Shown: positions 26,918 through 36,741 of the stretch, in pieces
Layout: every line of letters starts with the position of its first letter
Numbering within the stretch: the stretch's first letter is position 1
NCBI GenBank assembly: GCA_013327885.1
Contig: JABUMY010000005.1
Location: forward strand, 124,001-188,000
Source: Flavisolibacter longurius
Lineage (GTDB): Bacteria; Bacteroidota; Bacteroidia; Chitinophagales; Chitinophagaceae
Direction of reading: 5' to 3'
Length of the DNA stretch: 64,000 nucleotides
Notes under the pieces: generated by a model
The model's input: only the letters and a program-made list of their open reading frames with translations
What the model was told of the DNA's origin: nothing
Databases searched by the model: none
Translations under genes and position numbers: made by a program

Positions 26918-27374
26918 GCGCCAATCCCATAATGCCAAAAAGCAGCGACAGCGCAATCATCACCAGGAAAATAACAGTAACAATTCCCAGGTAACGAAAG
27001 CAAACTTTGAGGTTTTGAAAAGCAGCCGTCAGTAATTCCTGGTTGTTGCCCTGCAAAGCATTGCGCATTTGGTTGGCAAAACGAAACGTGAATAGCAAGG
27101 GGAAAAACCAGATCAGAGCCATGATGGTATAAACTACCGCCATGCCTGTGCCGGCCGAGCTGGCGAAGCTATCCGGTGCTCCGCCGCCCATTTCGCGGTA
27201 GCTTTCTTCAAAGCGGTTGATGGTAAGCGTTGAATAAATTCCCACCAAAACAACCATCAGCAAAAACACAAATCCAACAATGGCTAAAAAGCGGGCCCAC
27301 TTAGCAGTTTCGGCCAGATGCGTTTTTGTTTGCGGGTCAATGGTGAGTGAAAAAAGCGAGGAGTTTTGTTCCAT
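26910..27374 (-). CDS. DUF5362 family membrane protein
   Basis: 154 residues. An N-terminal soluble segment with LAETAKWARFLAIVGF leads into the first of about four membrane segments (roughly 25-50, 75-100, 125-150). The pattern RFANQMRNALQGNNQELL...FQNLKVCFRYLGI is typical of the family, which is common in Bacteroidota with unknown function. It overlaps the 3' end of the RDD gene. Confidence 0.75.
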   Translation of the reverse strand: MEQNSSLFSLTIDPQTKTHLAETAKWARFLAIVGFVFLLMVVLVGIYSTLTINRFEESYREMGGGAPDSFASSAGTGMAVVYTIMALIWFFPLLFTFRFANQMRNALQGNNQELLTAAFQNLKVCFRYLGIVTVIFLVMIALSLLFGIMGLALS

Positions 27375-27377
27375 TGA

Positions 27378-27590
27378 TATTTTGCTTTTAGCTGTTGGCT
27401 GTTAGCCATTAGCTTTTTGTTCTGTAATTCAGTTTCTTTCCCTACTGCTGCATAATGCCTCTACAAAAGTCCGCAACCTTATTTGGAAGAAGCAAGCATG
27501 AGCAACTGCACTAAAGATAATTTTTCAAATGCAAATGGGCAACGCAGTCTTCCCACATTGCCCATTGCTTATTGCTTTTTGCCAATTGAC
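27378..27590. repeat. Short-word spacer between DUF5362 and proS
   Basis: The gap contains reiterated words (GCTGTTGGCTGTTAGCC; TTGCCCATTGCTTATTGC). AATGGGCAA (27534-27542) is answered by TTGCCCATT about 15 bases on, a perfect 9-bp hairpin. No gene was found. The hairpin lies downstream of proS on its strand, so it may act at the mRNA end. Confidence 0.45.
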
Positions 27591-29069
27591 CTAATAGGCT
27601 CTTGCAAATAACACCCGCTGGGTAGATGGCTTCCCGGTTAAGATACAGGCACCTTCTTCCTGCGCATTGTTCAGCGGAATGCAACGGATGGTAGCTTTTG
27701 TTTTATCCTTGATAGCCTCCTCCGTTTCGGCCGTGCCATCCCAATGTGCCGATACAAAACCAGGCTTTTCATCCAGCACCCGAACAAACTCTTCCCAGGT
27801 ATCCACGGTTGTTGTATTCTCGTCCCGGAAGGCCAAGGCACGGTTAAAAAGATTTTGCTGAATCTCTTCCAAAAGGTTGGTGATGTGTGCAGCCAATCCC
27901 TCCAACGGCAGCGAGGCTTTTTCCTTGGTATCACGACGGGCCACTTCAGCCACACCGTTCTGCAGATCTCTTGCACCCAAGGCTATCCGCACCGGTACGC
28001 CTTTCAATTCGTACTCAGCAAACTTCCAACCCGGGCGGGCATTTTCATTATCGTCATATTTTACGCGAATGCCAGCCGCTTTCAATTCCTGCATCAGGGC
28101 TTTCACTTTTTCATCGATCTGCGCCTTTTGTTCTTCGCCTTTAAAGATGGGAACAATCACCACCTGTACCGGTGCAATACGTGGCGGCATCATCAGGCCA
28201 CTGTCGTCGCTGTGCGCCATAATGAGGGCACCGATGAGTCGTGTGCTCACACCCCAACTGGTTGCCCACACATACTCCTGTTTGTTTTCCTTGCTCAGGA
28301 ATTTTACATCAAACGCTTTGGCAAAATTTTGTCCCAGGAAATGCGAGGTACCAGCCTGCAAGGCTTTTCCATCCTGCATCAGGGCTTCAATGCAATAGGT
28401 TTCTTCTGCACCGGCAAAACGTTCACCGGGTGTTTTAATGCCACGGATCACCGGCAGCGCCATATACTGCTCCGCAAAGGTGGCATACACGTCCAGCATT
28501 TTTTCCGTTTCTTCAATCGCCTCTTCTTTGGTAGCATGGGCCGTGTGACCTTCCTGCCAAAGGAATTCAGCGGTACGTAAAAACAGGCGGGTACGCATTT
28601 CCCAGCGCACCACGTTGGCCCATTGGTTGATAAGAATGGGCAGGTCGCGGTATGACTGGATCCAGTCTTTGTACGTATTCCAGATAATGGCTTCCGAGGT
28701 TGGACGCACAACCAGTTCTTCTTCGAGCTTTGCTTCGGGGTCTACAATCAGCTTGCCTTTGTTAGAAGGATCGGTCTTTAACCGGTAGTGGGTTACCACC
28801 GCACATTCCTTCGCAAAACCCTCCGCGTTTTTTTCTTCGGCTTCAAATAAGCTTTTGGGAACGAACAGGGGGAAATAGGCATTCTGGTGACCGGTTTCTT
28901 TGAACATGCGGTCCAATTCGTCACGCATGTTTTCCCAAAGGGCAAAGCCATAGGGCTTGATGACCATGCAGCCACGGACAGCTGAATAATCGGCCAGCCC
29001 GCCTTTGATGACAAGGTCATTGTACCATTGCGAATAATCTTCGGATCGTGATGTCAGCTCTTTACTCAT
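27591..29069 (-). CDS. proS: Proline--tRNA ligase, short (archaeal/eukaryote-like) type
   Basis: 492 residues. This is the shorter ProRS form without the YbaK-like editing insertion found in E. coli. Class II motifs are visible: motif 2-like [21 protein letters not shown] and motif 3-like [21 protein letters not shown]; the anticodon-binding domain (about 300-410) starts at [11 protein letters not shown]. It charges tRNA-Pro in the cytosol. It is monocistronic and divergent from the Tyr/Asn-rich lipoprotein gene. Confidence 0.97.
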   Translation of the reverse strand: MSKELTSRSEDYSQWYNDLVIKGGLADYSAVRGCMVIKPYGFALWENMRDELDRMFKETGHQNAYFPLFVPKSLFEAEEKNAEGFAKECAVVTHYRLKTDPSNKGKLIVDPEAKLEEELVVRPTSEAIIWNTYKDWIQSYRDLPILINQWANVVRWEMRTRLFLRTAEFLWQEGHTAHATKEEAIEETEKMLDVYATFAEQYMALPVIRGIKTPGERFAGAEETYCIEALMQDGKALQAGTSHFLGQNFAKAFDVKFLSKENKQEYVWATSWGVSTRLIGALIMAHSDDSGLMMPPRIAPVQVVIVPIFKGEEQKAQIDEKVKALMQELKAAGIRVKYDDNENARPGWKFAEYELKGVPVRIALGARDLQNGVAEVARRDTKEKASLPLEGLAAHITNLLEEIQQNLFNRALAFRDENTTTVDTWEEFVRVLDEKPGFVSAHWDGTAETEEAIKDKTKATIRCIPLNNAQEEGACILTGKPSTQRVLFARAY

Positions 29070-29166
29070 GGTTGTGTACTGTATTTTCGTTCAGAGGCCG
29101 GAAGGGTTGACAGGAAAGGATTTCGCTGTTTTTGTTTCCTTGAAAATCAATTGCACGCAACTGCTT

Positions 29167-29203
29167 TTTGCACTCAAAACGGTGTAACTTTAATTATCTT
29201 TTG
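29167..29203 (+). promoter_or_regulatory. Candidate promoter of the Tyr/Asn-rich lipoprotein gene
   Basis: TTTG at 29167-29170 and TATCTTTTG at 29195-29203 resemble the -33 and -7 elements, with a spacing of 24 bases, slightly longer than usual. Confidence 0.4.
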
Positions 29204-29272
29204 TTTAACAGCAAAATAGATGAAATTTACTGTGCGATGGCAAAAGTAACATTAACCTCTAAATCATCTGCC

Positions 29273-30037
29273 ATGAAATCATATCTACCCTTCTTAACGT
29301 TTGCAGTGCTTCTTGCCTCTTGCTCTTCGGTTTATAAATCCGGCCAAACACCTGATGATGTTTATTTTTCACCCGAGCGTCCGCAGGAAGAATATGTCCG
29401 TGTTGAAAGACGTGATGATTCCCGCCGCTACGACGGTATCGATGAAATTGACCGCGAAGATCGTTACCTGCGCATGAAGGTTAACAATCGCCGCTATGGC
29501 TTGTTAGAGGATTACGATTACTATGCCTATAACGGCAGCAACTATTACCGTTACAATGATTACTATCGCATCAACAATTACAACTTCAATAATTACAACC
29601 GCAACTGGTGGATGTGGAACAGCGGCTTGTCCTACTACAATCACAGCCCGTATTATTACAACCCCTACTACTACAGCCCTTATTATTCCGGCATAGTTTA
29701 CGGCAATACCAACCCGGCTTACAACAAACCCCGCACCTCAAACCTGCAGGTGTTTGACCGAAACGGGAATGGCAACTACAACAATAGCAACAAGGGCAAC
29801 AGCAGATCCTTTGGAAATTCTAACAGAAATAATGACAACTACCGCAGCAGCGGAAGCAACGCTGGTGGCTTTTTGCGGGATGTGTTTGGGGGCAACAACA
29901 ACAATAGCAACAACTCCTCCAGCTCTGGCAAAACGACGGTGAACAGCAGCAATAACAATAACAGCAGCAGCGGTAGCAGTGGGAGCAGCGGATCTTCCAG
30001 CAGCGGCAGCAGCCGGGCACCCGTTCGCAAATTCTAG
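29273..30037 (+). CDS. Tyr/Asn-rich lipoprotein
   Basis: 254 residues from the ATG at 29273, which gives the lipobox LLASCSS (an in-frame ATG at 29237 lies 12 codons upstream). After an acidic and Arg-rich part (VERRDDSRRYDGIDEIDRED) comes a segment of Tyr and Asn in patterns such as YYRYNDYYRINNYN, then a Ser/Asn/Gly-rich tail ending SRAPVRKF. Such low-complexity lipoproteins are frequent in Chitinophagaceae and are probably surface or periplasmic structural proteins. The function is unknown. Confidence 0.75.
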   Translation: MKSYLPFLTFAVLLASCSSVYKSGQTPDDVYFSPERPQEEYVRVERRDDSRRYDGIDEIDREDRYLRMKVNNRRYGLLEDYDYYAYNGSNYYRYNDYYRINNYNFNNYNRNWWMWNSGLSYYNHSPYYYNPYYYSPYYSGIVYGNTNPAYNKPRTSNLQVFDRNGNGNYNNSNKGNSRSFGNSNRNNDNYRSSGSNAGGFLRDVFGGNNNNSNNSSSSGKTTVNSSNNNNSSSGSSGSSGSSSSGSSRAPVRKF

Positions 30038-30133
30038 TTATCTTATTCACAACTTTTAATGGATGTAGCAGGATGCAGATGGATAAAACCATCTCCTGCT
30101 ACACTTATGCCAGTACATTCCTAATCTTTGTTT

Positions 30134-31663
30134 ATGCAAAAAAATTTACTGCTCATAATTTCAATTTTCACCGGTGGTATCGTAGCCGCTCAAAGTCCTG
30201 AAGACGCCCTTCGTTATTCCTGGAATGTGCAAAGCGGTACGGCACGCATCCAGGCTGTTGGCGGTGCTATGGGTTCACTGGGTGGCGACATCACGGCTAC
30301 GTTTATGAACCCTGCAGGTCTTGGGTTTTACCGTACCGGCGACGTTGTGTTCTCACCGAACTACAGTTTTGGCAAAACAAAAGCCTCTTACCTGGGCCGC
30401 CGTGAAGACACCACCGCCAACAAGTTTGCACTGGGCACGTCAGGTGTTGTTTTTGGTGGCAGCGACGGCCGCAGCAGGCGTAGCACAGCCATTAGTTTGG
30501 CCGTAAACCAAATGGCGGATTTTAAAAGCAACTTTTATTACCGCGGGCAAAATAACCAGAGCTCTTATTCGCAATCCTTCCTGGAAGAAATTGGCAATAC
30601 CCGGGATGCAAACGCCGTGGCCGGCAACTATCCTTTTGGTGCCTCGCTAGCCTTTAATACCTTTTGGATCGATACTGTTGGCGGTACCGAACCCAATTAC
30701 CGGTTCAAGTCGCGAGCTCCAATTGCCTCCGGCCTGCTCCAGCAAAACTCAGTTTATTCTACCGGTGGCATTACCGAATTTGCCCTGGGCGTTGGAACCA
30801 ATGTAAGCGACAAAGTAATGCTGGGTGGTACCATTGGCATTCCTATTCTTCGCCACGAAAGACGCAAGGAATTTGTAGAAGCCGATGCTTCGAGCAATAC
30901 GGCCAACAATTTTGATTATGCGCTTTTCAACCAGACCCTCACAACCAAAGGTGCCGGTATCAACCTGAAAGGTGGCATCATTTATAAGCCGCAGGAATAC
31001 TGGCGCCTGGGCTTTGCGTTTCACTCCCCTACCATCTACACCCTAACGGACAGGAACACGGCAGAAATAACCACCAACACTGAAGGCTACATGGGTACGC
31101 AAGTGCAGTCGCTGGAAGAAGTGACGGGCAACAGTTCGGAATTTAAATACCTGCACATGACACCCATGAAACTAATGGGAAGTGTCTCGTATGTACTGCG
31201 TGAAGTGCAGGATGTAACCAAGCAAAAAGGTTTTCTTACAGCCGATGTTGAATATGTTCCTTATGGTATGTCGCGGTATTTTACCGATGATGAAAATGGC
31301 TTTTCCGACCAGGAAACGGTTGATTATTTGAAATCGCTGAATACGGCCATCAGCAACGCCTACAAAGGTGCTTTCAACTTCAGGGCGGGTGGCGAATTAA
31401 AGTTCACCACCTTTATGGTGCGTGCCGGTGTTGCGTATTATGGCAGTCCGTATAAAAACATCAATAACGAAAAAGGAAGCCGTTTGAATCTCAGCGGTGG
31501 ACTTGGTTATCGTCACAAAGGATTCTTTATTGATGCAACCTATGTACATGCCATCACCAAAGATGTTAATACAGCTTATCGTTTAATGAGTGCACCTTAT
31601 TTCAACGCAGACCTTCGCAATACTACCGGCAAAGTGTTGCTGACACTCGGCTTTAAGATTTAA
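30134..31663 (+). CDS. OmpP1/FadL-family outer-membrane transport protein
   Basis: 509 residues from the ATG at 30134; signal peptide ending GIVAAQ. The start of the mature protein (EDALRYSWNVQSGTARIQAVGGAMGSLGGDITATFMNPAGLGFYR) has the FadL-like hatch pattern with ARxxAxGGA and NPAGL. The remainder is beta-barrel, ending in a C-terminal strand LLTLGFKI with terminal hydrophobic residue. FadL relatives pass hydrophobic molecules through the outer membrane; the substrate here cannot be told. A strong terminator follows. Confidence 0.85.
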   Translation: MQKNLLLIISIFTGGIVAAQSPEDALRYSWNVQSGTARIQAVGGAMGSLGGDITATFMNPAGLGFYRTGDVVFSPNYSFGKTKASYLGRREDTTANKFALGTSGVVFGGSDGRSRRSTAISLAVNQMADFKSNFYYRGQNNQSSYSQSFLEEIGNTRDANAVAGNYPFGASLAFNTFWIDTVGGTEPNYRFKSRAPIASGLLQQNSVYSTGGITEFALGVGTNVSDKVMLGGTIGIPILRHERRKEFVEADASSNTANNFDYALFNQTLTTKGAGINLKGGIIYKPQEYWRLGFAFHSPTIYTLTDRNTAEITTNTEGYMGTQVQSLEEVTGNSSEFKYLHMTPMKLMGSVSYVLREVQDVTKQKGFLTADVEYVPYGMSRYFTDDENGFSDQETVDYLKSLNTAISNAYKGAFNFRAGGELKFTTFMVRAGVAYYGSPYKNINNEKGSRLNLSGGLGYRHKGFFIDATYVHAITKDVNTAYRLMSAPYFNADLRNTTGKVLLTLGFKI

Positions 31664-31687
31664 AAAATATCACATCCGCTACATTGA

Positions 31688-31717
31688 AAAGGCTGTTAAA
31701 TTAACAGCCTTTTTTTA
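31688..31717 (+). terminator. Terminator after the OmpP1/FadL gene
   Basis: GGCTGTTAA and TTAACAGCC flank a single A (31691-31709), followed by seven T. Confidence 0.9.
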
Positions 31718-31852
31718 TGCTTTTTTCCTTAAACTCTGCCATGCAATTCGGGATAGTTGAGGACGAATTTCTACAAGCCTATTTTCTATTTTTTCATCGA
31801 TTCTGATTTAAGTATAGAAAATTGCTGGCATGTAAATAGCAAGTAAGAAGGC

Positions 31853-33031
31853 ATGATTAAGAACATAGAAGAAGTTTCATGCGCTTTCCTGCATGACGTC
31901 GATTTACTTTGTTTTTCTCACTTGCGTTGGGGATTTGTTTTTCAGCGCCCAAACCACCTGTTGAGCCGCTTTTCAAAACATCAACGTGTCTTTTTTATTG
32001 AAGAGCCCATCTTTCATGAAGGTGAAGACAAACTTCACATTGAAAACTACAATGAGAACCTGTATGTAGTTACACCGCACCTTCGCCACCGTGCCAATGG
32101 CGCAGAAGTTATTACGCAGCAAAAAGCGTACATCAGCAGCCTGTTGCGGCAGATGCAGGTGAAGCGTTATTTTAGCTGGTACTATACACCCATGGCACTT
32201 CCTTTCACCGACCATCTTTCACCCGAACTGGTGATCTATGATTGCATGGATGAACTGGCAGCATTTAAGTTTGCGCCACCCGAATTGACCAAGCTGGAAA
32301 AAGACCTTTTCACCAAAGCAGATGTTGTCTTTACAGGCGGTCATAGCATTTACGAAAGTAAAAAGAATGCGCACCACAATATTTATGCGTTCCCGAGTAG
32401 CATCGATAAATCGCATTTTGGTCGTGCACGGAAAATGCGCAAAGATCCAGCTGATCAAAAAGACATTGCCCGTCCACGCTTTGGCTTTTTTGGCGTGATT
32501 GACGAACGCTTTGATATTGCCATGATCGACGAAGTGGCCAAGCAAAAACCCAATTGGCAGTTTGTACTATTAGGCCCTGTTGTAAAGATCGACCCAGCCA
32601 CGCTGCCCAAGCATCCCAACATTCATTACCTGGGCGGTAAAAAATACGATGAGTTGCCGGCTTACATTGCAGGCTGGGACATTGCCATGATCCCGTTTGC
32701 CATCAATGAATCTACGCGGTTTATCAGCCCAACAAAAACACCGGAATACCTTGCAGCCGGCAAGCCTGTTATTTCCACGCCGATCCGCGATGTAGTATCG
32801 CCTTATGGCAACAATAAGCTGGTACATATTGTAAACAACAGCAAAGAATTTATTGCAGCGGCAGAACTTGAATTACGCAAGAAAAACAGGTCGGCATGGA
32901 TGCGGAAAGTAGATACTTTCCTGGAAGGCACATCCTGGGACAGAACCTGGAGCCAGATGGTTCGCAATATAGAAGCAACCATCCAACAAAACACGACCGT
33001 AAAAGCAGCCGAAGGAGGTGTGTACGTTTGA
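31853..33031 (+). CDS. GT4-like glycosyltransferase
   Basis: 392 residues of GT-B type. The N-terminal region has FSHLRWGFVFQRPNHLLSRF-like sequence and YDCMDELAAF; the C-terminal domain (about 195-370) has FFGVIDERFD, NIHYLGGKKYDELPAYIAGWDIAMIPF and the donor-binding segment SPTKTPEYLAAGKPVISTP, typical of GT4. No membrane segment. Genes of this type sit next to UDP-galactopyranose mutase in other genomes (my recollection). The GH1-RmlD fusion gene follows 69 bases downstream, so the pair probably makes or edits one cell-surface glycan. Confidence 0.85.
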   Translation: MIKNIEEVSCAFLHDVDLLCFSHLRWGFVFQRPNHLLSRFSKHQRVFFIEEPIFHEGEDKLHIENYNENLYVVTPHLRHRANGAEVITQQKAYISSLLRQMQVKRYFSWYYTPMALPFTDHLSPELVIYDCMDELAAFKFAPPELTKLEKDLFTKADVVFTGGHSIYESKKNAHHNIYAFPSSIDKSHFGRARKMRKDPADQKDIARPRFGFFGVIDERFDIAMIDEVAKQKPNWQFVLLGPVVKIDPATLPKHPNIHYLGGKKYDELPAYIAGWDIAMIPFAINESTRFISPTKTPEYLAAGKPVISTPIRDVVSPYGNNKLVHIVNNSKEFIAAAELELRKKNRSAWMRKVDTFLEGTSWDRTWSQMVRNIEATIQQNTTVKAAEGGVYV

Positions 33032-33099
33032 TTGCAAAGCGATAAAGTGGTTTGCAAGACCACTACTTAACGTTTGTATTGCAACACAGACGATAACAT

Positions 33100-35313
33100 A
33101 TGCAGGTAGAAAAGAACATCAATGATCCCGAAATATGGGGCGGAATTGAATGCACGATCAACAGGGTTCAGGACCGCTTCTTCGACCAACTGCAATACAG
33201 TGGCCATTACAACCGTACCAGCGATATTGCCCAGTTAGCACAAACAGGCATCAAAAAAATGCGTTACCCCGTTCTCTGGGAAGCGCATCAACCCGAACGG
33301 GACAGTGTCATCGACTGGACGTGGACAAGCCGGCAATTAACGCAACTAAAAGAACATAATATCGAGGTAATTGCAGGACTGGTTCACCATGGAAGCGGCC
33401 CTGCTTTTACCAATTTACTCGATGACCAGTTTCCCTACTTGTTAGCGGATTATGCCAGCAAGGTGATTGAGCAGTTTCCGCACATCAACTACTTTACACC
33501 TGTCAACGAGCCCCTGACCACGGCACGGTTCAGCGGCTTATATGGCTTTTGGTACCCTCACCGATCAGACGACGCTTCGTTCCTGAAAATGCTCATCAAC
33601 GAGCTGAAAGGCGTGGTACTATCGATGCAGGCTATACGTAAAATAAACCCGCAAGCCAAGCTGGTTCAAACAGAAGACCTGGGAAAAACATACAGTACAA
33701 AATCGCTGCAATACCAGGCTGATTTTGAGAATTACCGCCGTTGGCTAACCTATGATCTTCTTTGTGGCCGACTGACGCCAACACATCCTCTTTGGGATTA
33801 TTTACGAAAGCATGATGTACCGGAACAGGACCTCCTTTTTTTCCAGGAGAATATTTGTGTACCGGATGTATTTGGATTTAACCACTACGTGACATCGGAA
33901 CGCTACCTTGATGGCCGTTTGTATCGCTATCCCCAACATACCCATGGCGGTAATGGCCGGCAAGCCTATGCCGATGTGGAAGCCGTGCGGGTAAATTTGA
34001 AAGAAGAAACCGGCATTGGCGTTCTGCTCAAAGAAGCCTGGGACCGTTATCGCAAACCCATGGCGGTAACAGAAGTACACCTGCATTGCCACCGTGAAGA
34101 ACAGTTGCGGTGGTTTAACTATATCTGGAAAAGTTGCCAACAACTGGTTGCAGAAGGGGTGAAAATTGAAGGCGTCACGTTATGGGCCATGCTCGGTTCT
34201 TTTGGATGGAACAAACTCTTGACGGAACCGAATGGTGAATACGAACCTGGCGTGTTTGATGTGCGTAATGGAACGCCACGACCCACTGCTTTGGCTGGCT
34301 ATGTAAAAAGCCTGGCGCATCAAGGTATCGATCATCATCTTACGATAGACAAAGGCTGGTGGCAACGGCCGTCCCGTTATTTTTACAAACCCACATTATT
34401 GCCCGATGCGTTTAAACCAATGCCTGACCAAAACAAACCGCTGCTGATCATTGGGAAGCGGGGAACTCTGGGCAGGGCGTTTGCCCATATATGCGATGAC
34501 CGTTATCTACACTACGTTGCATTGGGACGCGAAACCTGCGATATAACGGACCTGGATTCCATCGAAAAAGCCATTGCAAACCATCGCCCCTGGGCCATTA
34601 TAAATACGGCCGGTTTTGTACGGGTTGATGATGCGGAAATAGAGCCGGACAAATGTTTTGCAGACAATACCATCGGGGCACAAAACCTTGCTATAGCATC
34701 AGCAAGACATGGTATTCAACTGGTCAGTTTTTCCAGCGACCTGGTATTTGATGGCGAGAAAAAGGCATCCTATTTTGAAGAGGACAAAACCAACCCGTTG
34801 AACATTTATGGCCACTCAAAAGCAAAGGCCGAGGAAGCGGTGCTGACCGCAAACCCAGGTGCCCTGGTCGTTCGAACCAGTGCTTTTTTCGGGCCTTGGG
34901 ACAGTTACAATTTTGCGCATGCCGTTCAGCAAAGCCTGCAGAACGAAGAGCTGTTTATGGTAGCCGTGGATACAATGATCTCCCCAACCTATGTTCCGGA
35001 CCTGGCGCATGCCACACTGGACCTTTTGGTAGACGGCGAAAAAGGGATCTGGCACCTGGCAAACAATGGTGAATTAAGCTGGGCCGATTTTGCCAATGAA
35101 ATTGCAGACCGCTTAAACCTGAACCGGAAATACATCAAGGCCGTACCGGCGAGTGCAATACCACTGCCCGCCAAACGACCGACATACAGCGTTCTTTCCA
35201 GCAGCAGGGGCATGCTTTTGCCAACACTTGACAATGCCCTCAAACGCTATACAAATGAAATAACGGAGAGAATGCAGCAGCAAAAAAGCATGGCAAAAAA
35301 AGAAAGAGCCTAA
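33100..35313 (+). CDS. Fusion of GH1-like glycosidase and RmlD-like NAD(P)-dependent reductase
   Basis: 737 residues in one frame. Residues about 10-415 are a GH1 (beta-glucosidase-like) TIM barrel: acid/base E137 in PVNEP and nucleophile candidate E325 in VTEVH (the usual TENG reads TEVH). Residues 445-735 are an RmlD-type short-chain reductase (dTDP-4-dehydrorhamnose reductase family): Rossmann loop GKRGTLG (452-458), FSSDLVFDG (544-552) and the catalytic pair Y570/K574 in YGHSK. No signal peptide, so it is cytosolic. It may hydrolyse or transfer a sugar and reduce a nucleotide-linked keto-sugar. It follows a GT4-like gene; a bidirectional terminator ends the operon. Confidence 0.87.
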   Translation: MQVEKNINDPEIWGGIECTINRVQDRFFDQLQYSGHYNRTSDIAQLAQTGIKKMRYPVLWEAHQPERDSVIDWTWTSRQLTQLKEHNIEVIAGLVHHGSGPAFTNLLDDQFPYLLADYASKVIEQFPHINYFTPVNEPLTTARFSGLYGFWYPHRSDDASFLKMLINELKGVVLSMQAIRKINPQAKLVQTEDLGKTYSTKSLQYQADFENYRRWLTYDLLCGRLTPTHPLWDYLRKHDVPEQDLLFFQENICVPDVFGFNHYVTSERYLDGRLYRYPQHTHGGNGRQAYADVEAVRVNLKEETGIGVLLKEAWDRYRKPMAVTEVHLHCHREEQLRWFNYIWKSCQQLVAEGVKIEGVTLWAMLGSFGWNKLLTEPNGEYEPGVFDVRNGTPRPTALAGYVKSLAHQGIDHHLTIDKGWWQRPSRYFYKPTLLPDAFKPMPDQNKPLLIIGKRGTLGRAFAHICDDRYLHYVALGRETCDITDLDSIEKAIANHRPWAIINTAGFVRVDDAEIEPDKCFADNTIGAQNLAIASARHGIQLVSFSSDLVFDGEKKASYFEEDKTNPLNIYGHSKAKAEEAVLTANPGALVVRTSAFFGPWDSYNFAHAVQQSLQNEELFMVAVDTMISPTYVPDLAHATLDLLVDGEKGIWHLANNGELSWADFANEIADRLNLNRKYIKAVPASAIPLPAKRPTYSVLSSSRGMLLPTLDNALKRYTNEITERMQQQKSMAKKERA

Positions 35314-35349
35314 CCAAAGAACCCGGAACAACTGTTCCGGGTTCTTTGT
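35314..35349. terminator. Bidirectional terminator between the fusion gene and ftsY
   Basis: Perfect 14-bp arms AAAGAACCCGGAAC (35316-35329) and GTTCCGGGTTCTTT (35334-35347) with a four-base loop. It serves both converging genes. Confidence 0.8.
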
Positions 35350-35394
35350 TATGCTTCGTAAGTTCTGTTGGCGTGAAGAAATAGTTTGAATCAA

Positions 35395-36360
35395 CTACTC
35401 GCCCTTCAAACTAAACAGGCTGTCAACAAACTCGTGTTTGTCAAATACCAGCAGGTCTTCCATCTTCTCGCCTACACCAATAAACTTCACCGGGATCTTA
35501 AACTGGTTGGCAATGGCCAGCACTACGCCACCTTTGGCCGTACCATCCAACTTGGTAATGGCAAGCGCCGTAACATCGGTGGCAGCCGTAAATTGCTTGG
35601 CCTGCTCCAGTGCATTTTGTCCCGTAGAACCATCCAGCACCAGCAGCACTTCGTGGGGTGCACCCGGAATCACTTTTTGCACGCTGCGCCGGATCTTGCT
35701 TAGTTCATCCATCAGGTAAGCCTTGTTGTGCAGGCGGCCGGCTGTATCAATCAGTACAACCTCGGACCCGCGGGAAACAGCACTTTGCACCGTATCAAAA
35801 GCAACAGCAGCCGGATCGGAACCCATGGCTTGCTTTACAATAGGTACGCCGGTGCGGTCGCTCCAGATGGTAAGCTGGTCAACCGCCGCTGCCCGAAAGG
35901 TATCGGCAGCACCCAGCAACACCTGCTTGCCTGCTTTTTTAAAATTGTAAGAGAGCTTACCGATGGTGGTTGTTTTGCCAACACCATTGACGCCTACTAC
36001 CAGCACCACGTAAGGCTTTGTGGGCAGATCAGAATCAAAGGCATAACTGTTGGAAGACGGTGCATCCACCAGCGTTGCTTCAATTTCGTCCTGCAGAATT
36101 TTATTTAGGTCGGTGGTGTTGACGTATTTGTCACGGGCTACCCGTTGTTCGATGCGTTCGATGATCTGCACCGTGGTTTCCAATCCCACATCGGCCGTGA
36201 TCAGGGCTTCTTCCAGGTTGTCAAGCACTTCTTCATCTACGGTGCTTTTGCCGGCAATGGCTTTGGTGACCTTCGAAAAAAAGTTCTCCTTTGTTTTCTG
36301 AAGGCCTTCGTCAAGACTTTCCTTTTCTTTCTTCCCGAACAGTTTATTAAAAAATCCCAT
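35395..36360 (-). CDS. ftsY: Signal recognition particle receptor FtsY
   Basis: 321 residues from the ATG at 36360 (MGFFNKLFGKKEKE); an upstream extension in the same frame lies inside the preceding gene. The N-terminal A region is short. The NG domain has G1 GVNGVGKTTTIGKL, the I-box DTFRAAAVDQL, G3 DTAGRLHN and G4 TKLDGTAKGG. It docks ribosome-SRP complexes at the membrane. Its start overlaps the 3' end of the PLDc_N gene by 14 bases, so translation is coupled. Confidence 0.97.
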   Translation of the reverse strand: MGFFNKLFGKKEKESLDEGLQKTKENFFSKVTKAIAGKSTVDEEVLDNLEEALITADVGLETTVQIIERIEQRVARDKYVNTTDLNKILQDEIEATLVDAPSSNSYAFDSDLPTKPYVVLVVGVNGVGKTTTIGKLSYNFKKAGKQVLLGAADTFRAAAVDQLTIWSDRTGVPIVKQAMGSDPAAVAFDTVQSAVSRGSEVVLIDTAGRLHNKAYLMDELSKIRRSVQKVIPGAPHEVLLVLDGSTGQNALEQAKQFTAATDVTALAITKLDGTAKGGVVLAIANQFKIPVKFIGVGEKMEDLLVFDKHEFVDSLFSLKGE

Positions 36361-36586
36361 TGTATTGCTTGTATTTGTGAAGTCTGTTTTTTCTTCCGTA
36401 CATGAAATAAAGGATCGCACCCATCAGGGGCACGATTATCAGTAGCCATAACCAGTAGCTTTTTTCACCCGGCGTCCGGAACGAATGCTTCGAAATATCG
36501 GCAAGTGATAGAATCCAAAGGATCGAAACCGGCAATAAAAGAAGTACCCAGCCTATCCATCCAAGTTCAGGTGTGAATAATTCCAT
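36347..36586 (-). CDS. PLDc_N-domain small membrane protein
   Basis: 79 residues, two membrane segments (about 10-28 and 45-63) separated by a short polar loop with SFRTPGEKSYWLWLLIIVPL, and a basic tail. This is the phospholipase D/nuclease N-terminal (PLDc_N) membrane module without an enzymatic part. The function is unknown. It lies in front of ftsY and overlaps it. Confidence 0.78.
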   Translation of the reverse strand: MELFTPELGWIGWVLLLLPVSILWILSLADISKHSFRTPGEKSYWLWLLIIVPLMGAILYFMYGRKNRLHKYKQYNGIF

Positions 36587-36687
36587 GGTAACTTGATTTA
36601 GCCAAAAATAAGTTGAATCGGTTTACGGAACGATGAAAGGACGCTACAGGCAAAATACCGGAGTGTTGCTACCGGTACCAGAAACAA

Positions 36688-36718
36688 CAAAAGCCATCAT
36701 CAAACGATGATAGCTTTC
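36688..36718 (-). terminator. Hairpin after the DUF4295 gene
   Basis: Arms AAAGCCATCATC (36690-36701) and GATGATAGCTTT (36706-36717), one mismatch, followed by TTTTGTTGTTT on the minus strand. It separates the ribosomal-protein genes from the PLDc_N-ftsY pair. Confidence 0.7.
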
Positions 36719-36741
36719 CAAAACATTTACAGGCCGCATCA

